Counted from the stretch's first letter, positions 18,884-27,638 are shown. The stretch is DNA of 64,000 nt from Chryseobacterium sp. 18061 (GCA_902706205.1 CACSKA010000009.1:186001-250000); one strand, 5' to 3'. Translations and numbers: made by a program. Notes: a model not told the origin generated them from the letters alone.

Positions 18884-19663
18884 TCAGATAATCCGGTTCT
18901 GTTTGAAATCACGCAGGAAGCTGCCCCAGCGTTTTTCGTAGAACGGCGTGATGTGTGCCAGCATGAAGTGGCTGATGCCCTTCTCGCCTTCGACCACCTG
19001 ACAAATATCAATCGGCTCGTCGCCCGGCAAGGTGTCGGTTGCCACGCTGCCCGTCGCCTGAATCACCGCGTCGATATCATCGCCTTCGACTTCAATCCCA
19101 ATCAGCAGGTTTGGCTGCTCGTCAGCATGTTCTTTAATAGAACACAGAAACGCGCGCTTAACGGTTTTGAGCGACTTAAAGAGTGTGGTCAGGGAATCCA
19201 CCATTTGGGCTGGCGGCTCGGTTACTTCGGACAGCAGCAGCGATGCGCCACCTTCCAGCACCGTTTGGGTGCTCAGCGGATTGCCTTCTTCACCCATCAA
19301 ATGGCTGATTTCACGCGGGGTGAACTCTTTACCGGTTGGCAGTTTGGCATTGAGGAACAGCGTCTCGCCGAGGGTCATTTCAAACAGCGTGCGTACCGGC
19401 ATAACCACAAAGGCCTGTTCGTCAGTCACCGCCTGCTGCAGTGCTTCAAGCGAGCTGAAGAACGGGACCACCGATGTACCGTCATCTTTTTCCCAGTGCT
19501 GAATGTCCAGCGCGCTGTCTTCCACCACCTGCTCGCCTTCCGCCGCCGTGCCTGGGACCCAGACCGTGGCCTCAAGCAATGCGCGGAAGAAAGCCGGACG
19601 GTGCGCAGGCTCGGTCGCCGCCTGTTCCAGTAAAGTTTCTAATTCGTTTTTTTGTTCGGACAT
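18884..19663 (-). CDS. sseB: SseB family protein
   Basis: Named for the serine-sensitivity effect of the E. coli gene; its biochemical role is not established. The 259-residue protein is soluble, acidic and lacks a signal peptide. It opens MSEQKNELETLLEQAATEP and ends RWGSFLRDFKQNRII, matching the family N- and C-terminal SseB domains. The E. coli sRNA ryfA lies between sseA and sseB there, but the gap here is only 47 bp and holds no room for it. This SseB is unrelated to the Salmonella SPI-2 translocon protein of the same name. Confidence 0.92.
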   Translation of the reverse strand: MSEQKNELETLLEQAATEPAHRPAFFRALLEATVWVPGTAAEGEQVVEDSALDIQHWEKDDGTSVVPFFSSLEALQQAVTDEQAFVVMPVRTLFEMTLGETLFLNAKLPTGKEFTPREISHLMGEEGNPLSTQTVLEGGASLLLSEVTEPPAQMVDSLTTLFKSLKTVKRAFLCSIKEHADEQPNLLIGIEVEGDDIDAVIQATGSVATDTLPGDEPIDICQVVEGEKGISHFMLAHITPFYEKRWGSFLRDFKQNRII

Positions 19664-19686
19664 AGTGTTTCCAGATAAAACATTTT

Positions 19687-19753
19687 CCCCTCACCCCGGC
19701 CTCTCCCCTGAGGGGCGAGGGGCACCTCTCCTCTTTGGGGTTAGGGTGAGGGG
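19687..19753. repeat. REP-like palindromic repeat between sseB and pepB
   Basis: Outer arms CCCCTCACCC and GGGTGAGGGG enclose a further GC-rich inverted core (CCCCTGAGGGGCGAGGGG). The same CCCCTCACCC end recurs at 28504, which points to a dispersed intergenic repeat family rather than a gene-specific terminator. Confidence 0.7.
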
Positions 19754-19761
19754 TTAATCAA

Positions 19762-21048
19762 TTACTCAGCGGTCAACAGATTCGCGAGGGTGCGCACACC
19801 CAGACCGGTTGCGCCTGCCGCCCACTGCTCAACGGCAGATTTACGGTAGGTCGCGGAGCAGTCAATGTGCAGCCAGCCTTGGTGATAGTTTTCCACAAAA
19901 TGAGACAGGAAGCCTGCCGCGGTACTTGCGCCTGCCGGGAATGCAGCGCTGGCGGTGTTGTTCAGCTCCGCAAAGTTTGACGGCAGCTGGTTGCGGTGGA
20001 ATTCCGCCAGTGGCAGACGCCAGAACGGTTCGTTTTCCGCAGCAGCACTTGCCATCAGGCGGCCAGCCAGTTTGTCATCGAAGCTGAAAAGCGCGTGGTA
20101 ATCATTACCTAACGCCGTTTTCGCCGCACCGGTCAGAGTCGCCGCGTCGATGATCAGCTCTGGCTTCTGCGCACAGGCGTCAATCAGGCCATCGGCCAGC
20201 ACCAGACGGCCTTCGGCGTCGGTATTCATCACTTCGACTTTTTTGCCGTTACGATAGCTAATGATGTCGCCCAATTTGAAAGCATTGCCGCTGACCATGT
20301 TGTCTGCACAGCACAGGTACAGCTTCACGCGTTTGTTCAGACCACGGGTAATGGCGAATGCCAGAGCGCCAGTCACCAGCGCCGCGCCGCCCATGTCGGA
20401 TTTCATGGAGTCCATGAACGCGCTTTGCTTGAGGCTGTAACCGCCGGTATCGAAGGTGATACCTTTGCCCACGAGACAGGCGTAAACCGGCGCGTTAGCG
20501 TCGCCGGTTGGGTTGTAATCCAACGCCAGCAGAACCGGTGGTCGTTCCGAACCACGGCCTACCGTATGGATCCCCATGTAGCCCTGCTCGCGCAGATCTT
20601 CACCTTTAGTGATGCGGTAGCGCACGTTGTTTTCGCCAAAACGGCATAGCAGATCGACTGCACGCGCGGCCAGTTGTTCCGGACCGAGCTCTTCAGCAGA
20701 AGCGTTAATGGTGTCACGAACCCAATCAACGATCGCCAGACGGTTATCGAGTTCGCTTTTCTGTGCGTCATCCAGAGCCGCCCAGTCTACGTTACGGCTG
20801 CCTTTCGGCCCTTTGTAACCCGCCCAGAAAGCCCAGCTGCGCTCGGTATCCCAGCCTTCACCCGCCAGCGCAACATGCTTAATGCCCATGCCGTCAATTT
20901 TACGCGCTGCACGTTGAATCAAACCGGCATCGTCTTTGCCATTCAGGTGCAGGGTGATGCCGTCGTTGTTAATGCTATAAGTGGCTTTTTCGCCCCAGCG
21001 CGCATCGGCAGGCTGGGTCGACAGCGTAATCTTCATCGCTTCGGTCAT
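19762..21048 (-). CDS. pepB: Peptidase B (M17 leucyl aminopeptidase)
   Basis: Manganese-dependent cytosolic aminopeptidase removing N-terminal residues from small peptides. The protein is 428 residues from ATG 21048 (MTEAMKITLS, with AAGGATAAGACA just upstream); the frame is open to 21069 but that start lacks support. The M17 signature NTDAEGRLVLAD is present, as are KGITFDTGGYSLK and the metal ligand regions. It lies directly after iscX at the end of the isc-hsc cluster, as in E. coli. Confidence 0.96.
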   Translation of the reverse strand: MTEAMKITLSTQPADARWGEKATYSINNDGITLHLNGKDDAGLIQRAARKIDGMGIKHVALAGEGWDTERSWAFWAGYKGPKGSRNVDWAALDDAQKSELDNRLAIVDWVRDTINASAEELGPEQLAARAVDLLCRFGENNVRYRITKGEDLREQGYMGIHTVGRGSERPPVLLALDYNPTGDANAPVYACLVGKGITFDTGGYSLKQSAFMDSMKSDMGGAALVTGALAFAITRGLNKRVKLYLCCADNMVSGNAFKLGDIISYRNGKKVEVMNTDAEGRLVLADGLIDACAQKPELIIDAATLTGAAKTALGNDYHALFSFDDKLAGRLMASAAAENEPFWRLPLAEFHRNQLPSNFAELNNTASAAFPAGASTAAGFLSHFVENYHQGWLHIDCSATYRKSAVEQWAAGATGLGVRTLANLLTAE

Positions 21049-21100
21049 TGTCTTATCCTTATTGAGCAAACGGGCCGCCAGAGGCAGCCCGTTAGATGAA

Positions 21101-21301
21101 TCATTCTGTTTCGTCTAACCAGACTAACAGAATCGCCTCGAGAATTTTTTCATTGGATGCGTTGGGATCATCCTCAAAATCTTCCAGAGCGCAAATCCAC
21201 TGATGCATATCTGTGAAGCGAACGGTTTTCGGATCGGTATCCGGATATGCATCGTACAATGCTTCGCCGATTTCACGGCTGTCGGTCCATTTCAGCGCCA
21301 T
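21101..21301 (-). CDS. iscX: IscX (Fe-S cluster assembly modulator)
   Basis: Small acidic protein that binds IscS and iron and tunes cluster assembly. It has 66 residues, the family length, with the conserved start MALKWTDSREIGEALYDAYP and many Asp/Glu residues toward the C-terminus. It starts two bases after the fdx stop, so it is translationally linked to the last isc-operon genes. Confidence 0.97.
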   Translation of the reverse strand: MALKWTDSREIGEALYDAYPDTDPKTVRFTDMHQWICALEDFEDDPNASNEKILEAILLVWLDETE

Positions 21302-21303
21302 AA

Positions 21304-21639
21304 TCAGTGCTCGCGTGCGTGGTTGATGGTGTAACGTGGCATCTCGACCACCAGATCTTCATCGGTGACGCGCGCCTGACAGCTTAAGCGGCTTTCAGGT
21401 TCCAGACCCCAGGCTTTGTCGAGCATGTCATCTTCGTCTTCGGTACTTTCCGGCAGCGAATCGAAACCTTCACGAACGACGCAGTGGCAGGTCGTGCAGG
21501 CACAGGATTTTTCACAGGCGTGTTCAATCTCAATCCCGTTGCGCAGAGCAACGTCCAGAATGGTTTCACCGCTTTTCGCTTCCAGAACTGCGCCATCCGG
21601 ACAGAGATCCTGATGTGGCAGAAAAACAATCTTTGGCAT
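21304..21639 (-). CDS. fdx: [2Fe-2S] ferredoxin of the Isc system
   Basis: Adrenodoxin-type ferredoxin supplying electrons to IscU/IscS during cluster assembly. It is 111 residues with the cluster-binding pattern C-x5-C-x2-C (CEKSCACTTC) and the distant fourth cysteine in LSCQARV. It starts one base past hscA and is followed by iscX. Confidence 0.98.
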   Translation of the reverse strand: MPKIVFLPHQDLCPDGAVLEAKSGETILDVALRNGIEIEHACEKSCACTTCHCVVREGFDSLPESTEDEDDMLDKAWGLEPESRLSCQARVTDEDLVVEMPRYTINHAREH

Positions 21640-21640
21640 A

Positions 21641-23491
21641 TTAAACCTCGTCCACGGACTGGCCTTTCAGCGCTTTACGGACCGACTGGTCCATACGGCG
21701 TGCGGCAAATTCCTGGGTTTGTGTGTCGATATTTTTAATGGCTTCTTTTATGGCATCGGCATCATCGCCAACGGCGGCTTTCTGCAGAACAGAAACACCG
21801 TGGTCAATTGCCTGGCGTTCTTCAACGCTGAGCAGCCCGGCATCGGCTGCCAGTGCGCTGTTCAGACTTTCCAGCACGCGAGCCGCTTCCACTTTTTGCT
21901 CAGCAAGCATGCGCGCCTGGACGTCATGTTCGGCGAAACTCATCGAGTCTTTGATCATGGTCGCGATTTCATCGTCGCTCAGACCGTAAGACGGTTTCAC
22001 CTGAATAGAGGATTCTACGCCGGTCGATTTTTCCATCGCCGTTACGCTCAGCAGGCCATCGGCATCCACCTGGAAGGTGACGCGAATATGGGCCCCGCCC
22101 GCTGGCATCGCCGGAATACCGCGCAGCGCAAAGCGCGCCAGAGAGCGGCAATCCTGCACCAGCTCGCGCTCACCCTGCATTACGTGGATGGACATTGCGG
22201 TCTGGCCGTCTTTAAAGGTGGTGAACTCCTGCGCACGCGCCACCGGAATGGTGGTGTTACGCGGGATGACTTTCTCCACCAGGCCGCCCATGGTCTCAAG
22301 ACCCAGCGACAGCGGGATGACGTCCAGCAACAGCATTTCACTGTCCGGCTTGTTGCCGACCAGAATATCGGCCTGGATCGCCGCGCCAATGGCAACCACC
22401 TTATCGGGGTCGATAGAAGTCAGCGGCGTGCGGCCAAAGAATTCGCCCACGCGTTCGCGCACTAACGGCACGCGAGTAGAACCGCCAACCATTACCACAT
22501 CTTTAACGTCTTCGTTTTCGACGCCCGCATCTTTCAGCGCGCGACGACAGGCCAGCAGCGTGCGTTTCACCAGCGCAGAAATCAGCTCGTTGAACTGCTC
22601 GCGGGTGATGTTGCCCTGCCAGCCCGCCACGTCAACGTGAACGCTGTCGGCATCGCTGAGGGCAATTTTGGCGGCAATGGCGGCGTCTAACAGTTCGCGC
22701 TGTACACGATTATCGGAACGGTCGGCAATCCCCGCCTGTTCACGAATGAAATCCGCCAGCAGATGGTCGAAGTCGTCGCCGCCGAGGGCTGAGTCACCAC
22801 CGGTCGCCAGCACTTCGAACACGCCACGGCTGAGCCGCAGAATAGAAATATCAAACGTACCGCCGCCGAGATCGTAGACGGCAATGACGCCTTCCTGGCC
22901 AGAATCCAGACCGTAGGCGATGGCCGCAGCCGTCGGCTCATTCAGCAAACGTAGCACGTGCAAGCCTGCCAGACGCGCGGCGTCTTTGGTGCCCTGACGC
23001 TGTGCATCGTCGAAATAAGCCGGAACGGTTATCACCACGCCATCGAGTTCGCCTTCCAGCGTTTCGGTCGCACGGGCAGACAGGGCTTTGAGAATATCCG
23101 CAGAGATACGAATCGGGTTCAGCAAACCGGCATTGGTCGCCAGCATCGGTAAGCCATTAACGCTTGCCTGGAGCTGATAAGGCAGATGCGGATAGCGCGC
23201 CTGCACATCGGCAAGCGAGCGGCCCATCAGGCGTTTTACAGAGCTGATGGTATTGACCGGATCCAGCGCGGCATTGGTGCGAGCGTCGTAGCCCACGTCA
23301 TGTCCCTGCGCCTGGTAATGCACGACCGAGGGCAGCAGATGGCGCCCCTGGCTATCGGCCAATGTTTCAGCCTGACCGCTACGTACGGTAGCGACCAGTG
23401 AATTGGTGGTGCCTAAGTCGATGCCCGCCGCCAGACGACGCTGGTGCGGCGCGGCACTCAGGCCAGGCTCACTGATTTGTAATAAGGCCAT
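21641..23491 (-). CDS. hscA: Fe-S assembly Hsp70 chaperone HscA
   Basis: Hsp70-class ATPase that, with HscB, releases clusters from IscU to acceptors. The 616 residues begin with the nucleotide-binding domain: GIDLGTTNSLV near residue 24, YDLGGGTFDISIL, and VMVGGSTRVPLVRE. The substrate-binding domain follows from about residue 385, and the lid is C-terminal. Length equals E. coli HscA. It follows hscB by about 18 bp. Confidence 0.98.
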   Translation of the reverse strand: MALLQISEPGLSAAPHQRRLAAGIDLGTTNSLVATVRSGQAETLADSQGRHLLPSVVHYQAQGHDVGYDARTNAALDPVNTISSVKRLMGRSLADVQARYPHLPYQLQASVNGLPMLATNAGLLNPIRISADILKALSARATETLEGELDGVVITVPAYFDDAQRQGTKDAARLAGLHVLRLLNEPTAAAIAYGLDSGQEGVIAVYDLGGGTFDISILRLSRGVFEVLATGGDSALGGDDFDHLLADFIREQAGIADRSDNRVQRELLDAAIAAKIALSDADSVHVDVAGWQGNITREQFNELISALVKRTLLACRRALKDAGVENEDVKDVVMVGGSTRVPLVRERVGEFFGRTPLTSIDPDKVVAIGAAIQADILVGNKPDSEMLLLDVIPLSLGLETMGGLVEKVIPRNTTIPVARAQEFTTFKDGQTAMSIHVMQGERELVQDCRSLARFALRGIPAMPAGGAHIRVTFQVDADGLLSVTAMEKSTGVESSIQVKPSYGLSDDEIATMIKDSMSFAEHDVQARMLAEQKVEAARVLESLNSALAADAGLLSVEERQAIDHGVSVLQKAAVGDDADAIKEAIKNIDTQTQEFAARRMDQSVRKALKGQSVDEV

Positions 23492-23509
23492 AATGATGAT
23501 CTTCCAGAA

Positions 23510-24025
23510 TCAAAAATCGAGCAGCTTTTCTTCGAGTTGTTCTGCTGAGCTGCGCAGTTTATCGAGAAAACGCAGTTTACGCACGGTATCCGCCGCGCTC
23601 TCCCACGTTTCATTATCGAGTTCCGCGACCATCTGCTGATGACGCGTGTCAAACATGCCTTTTACACGACGCATAAATGCATCCAGACGGGAATTGTCTT
23701 TGGCGCGGTCAATCTCATCGAGCTCTTCACGCAGCTCCAGTTGTTCCATCAGAAACGCCGTGTCGCGCACCGTGTGCTGCTCGCTCGCCAAATCAAAACC
23801 GTGCAGTGACAGCAGGTATTCGGCGCGCATCAGCGGGTGGCGAAGGGTTTGCCACGCCTGATTAATGGTCGCGGATTGCTGCACCGAAGCAAGCTGGTCG
23901 GCGGAAGAGTGGCTGGCGAATTTGTCCGGATGGAACTGGCGCTGTAAATCCTGAAAGCGCGTGGCGAGCTGCTGGCTATCGAGGTGATAAGAGGCAGGCA
24001 GGCCAAAGAGAGTGAAGTAGTCCAT
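23510..24025 (-). CDS. hscB: J-type co-chaperone HscB
   Basis: Stimulates HscA ATPase activity and delivers IscU. It is 171 residues with an N-terminal J-domain containing the HPDKF variant of the HPD motif near residues 32-36 (QRQFHPDKFASHS) and a C-terminal three-helix bundle that binds IscU (QLELREELDEI). It follows iscA after a hairpin-containing gap, so its expression may be lower than that of iscRSUA. Confidence 0.98.
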   Translation of the reverse strand: MDYFTLFGLPASYHLDSQQLATRFQDLQRQFHPDKFASHSSADQLASVQQSATINQAWQTLRHPLMRAEYLLSLHGFDLASEQHTVRDTAFLMEQLELREELDEIDRAKDNSRLDAFMRRVKGMFDTRHQQMVAELDNETWESAADTVRKLRFLDKLRSSAEQLEEKLLDF

Positions 24026-24044
24026 AGCTATCTCTTAAAAAGCA

Positions 24045-24076
24045 AACCCCACAGGCAGCCTGGCCACCGTGGGGTT
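24045..24076 (-). terminator. Attenuator-like hairpin between iscA and hscB
   Basis: AACCCCAC / GTGGGGTT form an 8-bp stem. On the minus strand the stem is followed by TTTGCTTTTT, an intrinsic-terminator layout in the gap between iscA and hscB. It should let only part of the iscR transcript continue into hscBA-fdx-iscX. Confidence 0.65.
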
Positions 24077-24089
24077 ATCTTACGCGTGA

Positions 24090-24413
24090 TTAAACGTGGA
24101 AGCTTTCGCCGCAACCGCACTCGTCTTTAACGTTCGGGTTGGTAAATTTAAACCCTTCGTTGAGGCCTTCTTTTACGAAGTCCAGTTCAGTGCCGTTGAG
24201 GAACTGCAGGCTTTTGCCATCGACCACAACCTTCACGCCTTTGTCTTCAAACACCGTGTCTTCGGCGTCAGGTTGATCGACAAATTCCAGCACGTAGGCC
24301 ATACCAGAGCAACCGGAAGTCCGCACGCCCAGACGCAGACCGAAGCCTTTGCCACGGTTGGACAGGAAGGAACTGACTCGTGCAGCAGCGCTGTCGCTTA
24401 GGGTTATCGACAT
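24090..24413 (-). CDS. iscA: A-type Fe-S carrier IscA
   Basis: Carries [2Fe-2S]/[4Fe-4S] clusters or iron to targets. It is 107 residues with the three invariant cysteines of A-type carriers: one in VRTSGCSGMAY and two in the C-terminal CGCGESF. Fourth gene of the isc operon, 15 bp after iscU. Confidence 0.98.
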   Translation of the reverse strand: MSITLSDSAAARVSSFLSNRGKGFGLRLGVRTSGCSGMAYVLEFVDQPDAEDTVFEDKGVKVVVDGKSLQFLNGTELDFVKEGLNEGFKFTNPNVKDECGCGESFHV

Positions 24414-24428
24414 AAAAAACCTCAGATC

Positions 24429-24815
24429 TTATTTAGCTTCACGTTTGCTTTTATAGTCCGCAATAGCGGCTTTGATCGCGTCTTCTGCCAGAATAGAACA
24501 GTGAATTTTCACCGGTGGCAATTCGAGTTCTTCGGCAATATCGGTGTTCTTGATAGCCTGTGCTTCGTCCAGGGATTTACCCTTCACCCACTCGGTCACG
24601 AGGGAGCTGGACGCGATAGCAGAACCGCAGCCGTAGGTCTTGAAGCGCGCGTCTTCAATAATACCTTCATTGTTGACTTTAATCTGCAACTTCATCACGT
24701 CGCCGCAGGCCGGTGCGCCGACCATGCCGCTGCCGACGCTGTCGTCGCTGTTGTCAAACGAGCCGACGTTGCGTGGATTCTCGTAATGATCGATAACTTT
24801 TTCGCTGTAAGCCAT
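24429..24815 (-). CDS. iscU: Fe-S scaffold protein IscU
   Basis: Scaffold on which IscS-derived sulfur and iron are assembled. It is 128 residues with the three scaffold cysteines at Cys37 (GAPACGD), in TYGCGSA and in KIHCSIL, and the LPPVK loop recognised by HscA. It follows iscS after 22 bp. Confidence 0.98.
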   Translation of the reverse strand: MAYSEKVIDHYENPRNVGSFDNSDDSVGSGMVGAPACGDVMKLQIKVNNEGIIEDARFKTYGCGSAIASSSLVTEWVKGKSLDEAQAIKNTDIAEELELPPVKIHCSILAEDAIKAAIADYKSKREAK

Positions 24816-24837
24816 TTTGAATTCTCCTGTCTACCGA

Positions 24838-26052
24838 TTAATGATGCGACCATTCGATGCTGTTGATATCCACGCCCTGCTTGAACATATCCCACAGTGG
24901 AGAGAGTTCACGCAGACGACCGATGGATTTCTGTACCAGCGCGATGGTGTAGTCGATCTCTTCTTCGGTAGTGAAACGACCTAAAGAGAAACGGATGGAG
25001 CTGTGTGCCAGCTCGTCAGTCATGCCCAGCGCACGCAGTACGTAAGACGGCTCAAGGCTCGCAGACGTACAGGCGGAACCGGAAGACACAGCCAGATCTT
25101 TCAGGGCCATGATCAGTGACTCGCCTTCAACGTAGTTAAAGCTGACGTTGAGGATGTTTGGCACGCCCTGCTCGAGGTCACCGTTCAGGTAAACCTCTTC
25201 CATGTCTTTTACGCCTTCCCACAGACGGTTACGCAGAGTGCGCAGACGCGCCATCTCGGTTTCCATCTCTTCTTTGGCAATGCGATAAGCTTCACCCATG
25301 CCCACAATCTGGTGCACAGGCAGAGTACCGGAACGCATACCGCGCTCATGACCGCCGCCGTGGATCTGCGCTTCGATACGGATACGTGGTTTACGACGCA
25401 CGTACAGCGCGCCGATGCCTTTCGGGCCGTAGATTTTGTGACCAGAGAAGGACATCAGGTCAACTTTCAGCTGGCTCAGATCGATAGGCAGTTTGCCCAC
25501 GCTCTGGGTCGCATCAACGTGGTAGATAATACCGCGTGAACGGCACAGTTCACCGATAGTCGCGATATCCTGCACCACACCGATTTCGTTATTCACGTGC
25601 ATGATGGAAACGAGGACGGTGTCTTCACGCATCGCCGCTTCGAGTTCTTTCAGGTCAATAATACCGTTGCGCTGCGGGGCGAGGTAAGTCACTTCAAACC
25701 CTTCACGCTCCAGCTGACGACAGGTGTCGAGAACCGCTTTGTGTTCGGTTTTGCTGGTGATGACGTGCTTGCCTTTTTTCTGGTAGAAGTTGGCCGCACC
25801 TTTAATTGCCAGGTTGTCAGATTCGGTCGCACCAGAGGTAAAGACGATTTCGCGTGGGTCAGCGCCCACCAGCTCAGCAATCTGATTACGGGCGATATCT
25901 ACCGCCTCTTCAGCATACCAGCCAAAACGGTGTGAACGGGAAGCCGGGTTACCGAAGTTTCCGTCCAGGGTAAGGCACTGCATCATCTTCTCGGCAACAC
26001 GCGGGTCCACCGGCGTGGTTGCGGAGTAGTCGAGATAAATCGGTAATTTCAT
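24838..26052 (-). CDS. iscS: Cysteine desulfurase IscS
   Basis: PLP enzyme supplying sulfur for Fe-S clusters, thiolated tRNA and other cofactors. The protein is 404 residues from ATG 26052 (MKLPIYLDYSATTP), which matches E. coli; an upstream in-frame start at 26079 adds nine unsupported residues. The PLP lysine lies in FSGHKIYGP, and the mobile-loop catalytic cysteine in SGSACTSASLEPS. It is separated from iscR by a 110-bp gap holding a strong hairpin, where E. coli RyhB acts. Confidence 0.98.
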   Translation of the reverse strand: MKLPIYLDYSATTPVDPRVAEKMMQCLTLDGNFGNPASRSHRFGWYAEEAVDIARNQIAELVGADPREIVFTSGATESDNLAIKGAANFYQKKGKHVITSKTEHKAVLDTCRQLEREGFEVTYLAPQRNGIIDLKELEAAMREDTVLVSIMHVNNEIGVVQDIATIGELCRSRGIIYHVDATQSVGKLPIDLSQLKVDLMSFSGHKIYGPKGIGALYVRRKPRIRIEAQIHGGGHERGMRSGTLPVHQIVGMGEAYRIAKEEMETEMARLRTLRNRLWEGVKDMEEVYLNGDLEQGVPNILNVSFNYVEGESLIMALKDLAVSSGSACTSASLEPSYVLRALGMTDELAHSSIRFSLGRFTTEEEIDYTIALVQKSIGRLRELSPLWDMFKQGVDINSIEWSHH

Positions 26053-26121
26053 TGCTCTTAAACTCCGTACATCACTCAATGCAATGAACCAGGCAACCGG
26101 CTGGATGTACGACCGTGTTTA

Positions 26122-26140
26122 CGGGGTGCGGGGCACCCCG
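26122..26140. promoter_or_regulatory. Stable hairpin between iscR and iscS
   Basis: Perfect 8-bp stem CGGGGTGC / GCACCCCG with a 3-nt loop sits about 22 bp past the iscR stop codon. In E. coli the iscR-iscS intergenic structure protects the iscR part of the mRNA when RyhB triggers decay of iscSUA; this hairpin is placed to do the same. The role is inferred from position. Confidence 0.6.
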
Positions 26141-26162
26141 GCCTGATTCTGAAATTCTATTA

Positions 26163-26654
26163 TTATGCGCGCAGCTTGACGTCGATAGCGTCTTGTCCGC
26201 GGGTACTGCGATGGGACTCTTGCGCGTGCTGACGGTCAGCTACGTCCAGCACTTCCTGGTTATTCACCAACTCACCGAGGGTGATGTTATTCAGGAAACC
26301 GGTCAAACGATCGCTCAGATCGCGCCACAGCGCGTGGGTCAGGCATTTATCGCCGCCCTGGCAGCCGCCTTTACCCTGACAACGGGTAGCGTCTACGGAT
26401 TCATCGACTGCGCTGATCACTTCGCCAACGGCGATGCTACCGGCTTCTTTACCCAGCAGATAACCGCCGCCCGGGCCACGTACGCTGGACACCAGTCCAT
26501 TTTTACGCAGGCGGGAGAACAGCTGTTCCAGGTAGGAAAGTGAAATTCCCTGACGTTCAGAAATATCGGCCAACGGAACCGGGCCCGATTCGGAGTTGAG
26601 CGCAACGTCCAGCATCGCGGTCACGGCATAACGCCCTTTAGATGTCAGTCTCAT
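26163..26654 (-). CDS. iscR: Fe-S-responsive transcriptional regulator IscR
   Basis: Rrf2-family regulator that in its [2Fe-2S] form represses its own operon. It is 163 residues with an N-terminal winged helix (RYAVTAMLDVALN, ISLSYLEQLFSRLRKNGLV). The cluster ligands Cys92, Cys98, Cys104 and His107 are all present in the loop RCQGKGGCQGGDKCLTH. First gene of iscRSUA-hscBA-fdx-iscX. Two type-1 IscR boxes lie about 80 bp upstream, so autoregulation should be intact. Confidence 0.98.
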   Translation of the reverse strand: MRLTSKGRYAVTAMLDVALNSESGPVPLADISERQGISLSYLEQLFSRLRKNGLVSSVRGPGGGYLLGKEAGSIAVGEVISAVDESVDATRCQGKGGCQGGDKCLTHALWRDLSDRLTGFLNNITLGELVNNQEVLDVADRQHAQESHRSTRGQDAIDVKLRA

Positions 26655-26733
26655 GTCTTACTTAACCTCAAACTCGCCCCTGCCCGGGGTTGTTATTAAA
26701 ATGTATATATTGCATAGCAGGGCCAAGTCTGAC

Positions 26734-26758
26734 ATTCCTGACTAAAACAGTCAACTAT
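26734..26758 (-). promoter_or_regulatory. IscR type-1 binding site, promoter-proximal
   Basis: On the minus strand it reads ATAGTT-GACTGTTTTAGTC-AGGAAT, which fits the type-1 consensus I recall (ATA-SYY-GACT-R-www-Y-AGTC-RRS-TAT) at nearly every position. It overlaps the expected -35 (TTGACT) of the iscR promoter. Confidence 0.75.
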
Positions 26759-26783
26759 TTACCTGACTGTTTTAGTCAGGTAT
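26759..26783 (-). promoter_or_regulatory. IscR type-1 binding site, distal
   Basis: On the minus strand it reads ATACCT-GACTAAAACAGTC-AGGTAA, again matching the type-1 consensus. It abuts the proximal site with no gap. Together the cores give two perfect 17-base arms, CCTGACTAAAACAGTCA (26737-26753) and its complement (26764-26780), around a 10-base centre. Confidence 0.75.
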
Positions 26784-26831
26784 TTAACCATCCGTGCGCT
26801 CATTAATTAACACGCATTTTGCCTGCCGGTA

Positions 26832-27569
26832 TCACTGCTCTTTATTCTTTTGCTCAATAGAGGCCAGCATTCCGCGCAGGATATTAAGCTCCTGGCTTTC
26901 CGGGCGCGCACGGGTAAACAGACGACGCAATTTGTTCATCACCTGCCCCGGATGGGTGGCGCGAATGAAACCAGTAGACAGCAGCGTCTGCTCGAGATGA
27001 CCGTAGAAACGCTCCAGATCGTCCACCAGCGGGTACGCCACTTCTTCGGCTTCCGCTACGCTGCTTTCTTCTTTTTCCTGAGAAGCCAGCCACGCCATAC
27101 GCACTTCGTAGGCAATCACCTGTACTGCCATCGCCAGGTTCAGCGAGCTGTACTCTGGGTTCGCGGCAATCGCGACGTGGTAGTGGCACTTTTGCAGTTC
27201 GTCGTTGGTCAGGCCCACGCGTTCGCGGCCAAATACCAGTGCGACCGGGGCCTGCGCGGCTTCGCCCACGCTTTTCAGCCCACATTCACGCGGGTCAAGC
27301 ATCGGCCATGGCAGCGTACGAGAACGGGCGCTGGTGCCGACGACCAGACTACAGCCTGCCAGCGCGTCATCAAGGGTATCGACGATTTGCGCGTTACCAA
27401 TCACATCGCTGGCACCGGCAGCTAGCGCGATGGCCTGAGAGTCGGGTTTCACCAGCGGATTAACCAGCCAGAGGTTAGTTAACCCCATGGTTTTCATCGC
27501 GCGAGCCACGGAGCCCATGTTGCCAGTGTGGGAAGTTTCTACCAGTACGATTCGAATATTTTGCAGCAT
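26832..27569 (-). CDS. trmJ: tRNA (cytidine/uridine-2'-O)-methyltransferase TrmJ
   Basis: SPOUT-class enzyme methylating position 32 of tRNAs. The protein is 245 residues from MLQNIRIVLVETSHTGNMG; an ATG two codons upstream (27575) is an alternative. The trefoil-knot SAM motifs are visible (ALVFGRERVGLTN and YSSLNLAMAVQVIAYE). It lies immediately upstream of iscR on the same strand and is divergent from suhB, as in E. coli. Confidence 0.96.
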   Translation of the reverse strand: MLQNIRIVLVETSHTGNMGSVARAMKTMGLTNLWLVNPLVKPDSQAIALAAGASDVIGNAQIVDTLDDALAGCSLVVGTSARSRTLPWPMLDPRECGLKSVGEAAQAPVALVFGRERVGLTNDELQKCHYHVAIAANPEYSSLNLAMAVQVIAYEVRMAWLASQEKEESSVAEAEEVAYPLVDDLERFYGHLEQTLLSTGFIRATHPGQVMNKLRRLFTRARPESQELNILRGMLASIEQKNKEQ

Positions 27570-27638
27570 TGTCATTCTTCGGCTAAAGATTATTCATCCA
27601 TATTATCATAAAGCGAAGACAGAAACCGAATTCGCTGC

